From: Gammaproteobacteria bacterium
GTDB lineage: Bacteria > Pseudomonadota > Gammaproteobacteria > PS1 > Pseudothioglobaceae
Assembly: GCA_028599035.1 (NCBI GenBank)
Contig: JAQRMT010000084.1
Coordinates: 1-5,513 of the forward strand
DNA: 5,513 nucleotides
Direction of reading: 5' to 3'
Positions 5,384 through 5,513 of the stretch are shown one piece after another. The notes beneath the pieces are model-generated. The model had not been told where the DNA came from, ran no database searches, and worked only from the letters and a program-made list of their open reading frames with translations. Made by a program: the position numbers and the translations under genes. Each line of letters opens with the position of its first letter. The stretch's first letter is position 1.

Positions 5384-5513
5384 TTACAAAATAAAATTTT
5401 CATAATCTAATCGTAAACTATGATATTTAAAAAGATTATTAAAATACGATAATCTTGTGTCTTGCTCGTCAGTTTGTGACTCTATCGCATACCTAAGTTC
5501 GGTGTTGCTATTG
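5384..5513 (-). CDS. Unidentified protein, C-terminal fragment, enters from right edge
   Basis: On the minus strand a frame stays open from the window edge (first full codon at 5512-5510) for 42 codons to a TAA at 5386-5384. The other frames I checked on the plus strand hit stops. The tail is polar and charged, with aromatic residues (TELRYAIESQ near the edge, then FKYHSLRLDYENFIL at the end), which looks like protein rather than noise. I do not recognise the family. It would converge on prfC with only 6 bp between stop codons. Codons such as ATA, AGA, AGG and CGA are relatively common in it, unlike the neighbouring mraY and prfC genes. With so short a fragment in AT-rich DNA, an accidental open frame remains possible. 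Confidence 0.5.
   Translation of the reverse strand, partial: NSNTELRYAIESQTDEQDTRLSYFNNLFKYHSLRLDYENFIL
5432..5456. repeat. AT-rich inverted repeat downstream of prfC
   Basis: AAGATTAT (5432-5439) and ATAATCTT (5449-5456) form a perfect 8-bp stem with a 9-base loop. A second nested pair, ATCGTA (5410-5415) and TACGAT (5445-5450), could form a competing hairpin, and ATAATCT also occurs directly at 5402-5408. No T run follows on the plus strand, so it is a poor prfC terminator. On the minus strand five T partly overlap the stem, but the hairpin would then lie inside the open frame that ends at 5384. Function unknown. Confidence 0.3.

Overview
The base composition is AT-rich, and the proteins are gammaproteobacterial in character: MraY, RF3 and the ferredoxin resemble the E. 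coli or Allochromatium proteins as I remember them. A low-GC gammaproteobacterium fits best. The ferredoxin resembles that of purple sulfur bacteria. A divergent glycolate oxidase / glyoxylate aminotransferase pair would suit a cell that must recycle 2-phosphoglycolate, such as a RuBisCO-using autotroph of the sulfur-oxidiser type. This lifestyle is inference; no carbon-fixation or sulfur gene lies in the window.

Layout. Positions 1-133 (minus) hold the start of a GlcD-type glycolate oxidase that appears to carry a one-base frameshift near 34-38. A 48-bp AT-rich spacer with a palindromic -10-like element separates it from a class V aminotransferase of the alanine/serine-glyoxylate type (182-1297, plus). 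A strong bidirectional hairpin terminator (1314-1343) lies between that gene and a convergent 2[4Fe-4S] ferredoxin gene (1359-1592, minus). A second divergent spacer (1593-1671) leads into a tightly packed plus-strand cluster: periplasmic cyclophilin (1672-2271), mraY (2275-3357), a dCMP deaminase-family gene (3354-3806) and prfC (3809-5377). Gaps there are 3 bp, a 4-bp overlap and 2 bp, so it is very probably one transcript. After prfC a minus-strand reading frame (5384-5513) enters from the right edge and ends 6 bp from the prfC stop; I do not recognise it.

How the genes work together. GlcD would oxidise glycolate to glyoxylate, and the aminotransferase would convert glyoxylate to glycine. 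The second cluster mixes cell-wall lipid I synthesis (MraY), periplasmic protein folding (cyclophilin), pyrimidine deoxynucleotide supply (deaminase) and translation termination (RF3). It looks like a housekeeping operon rather than one pathway. mraY here is outside its usual dcw neighbourhood.

I see no mobile element, CRISPR array, tRNA, rRNA or defence system, and nothing that amounts to an undescribed system. The items most worth a second look are the glcD frameshift, the displaced mraY and the unidentified right-edge ORF.
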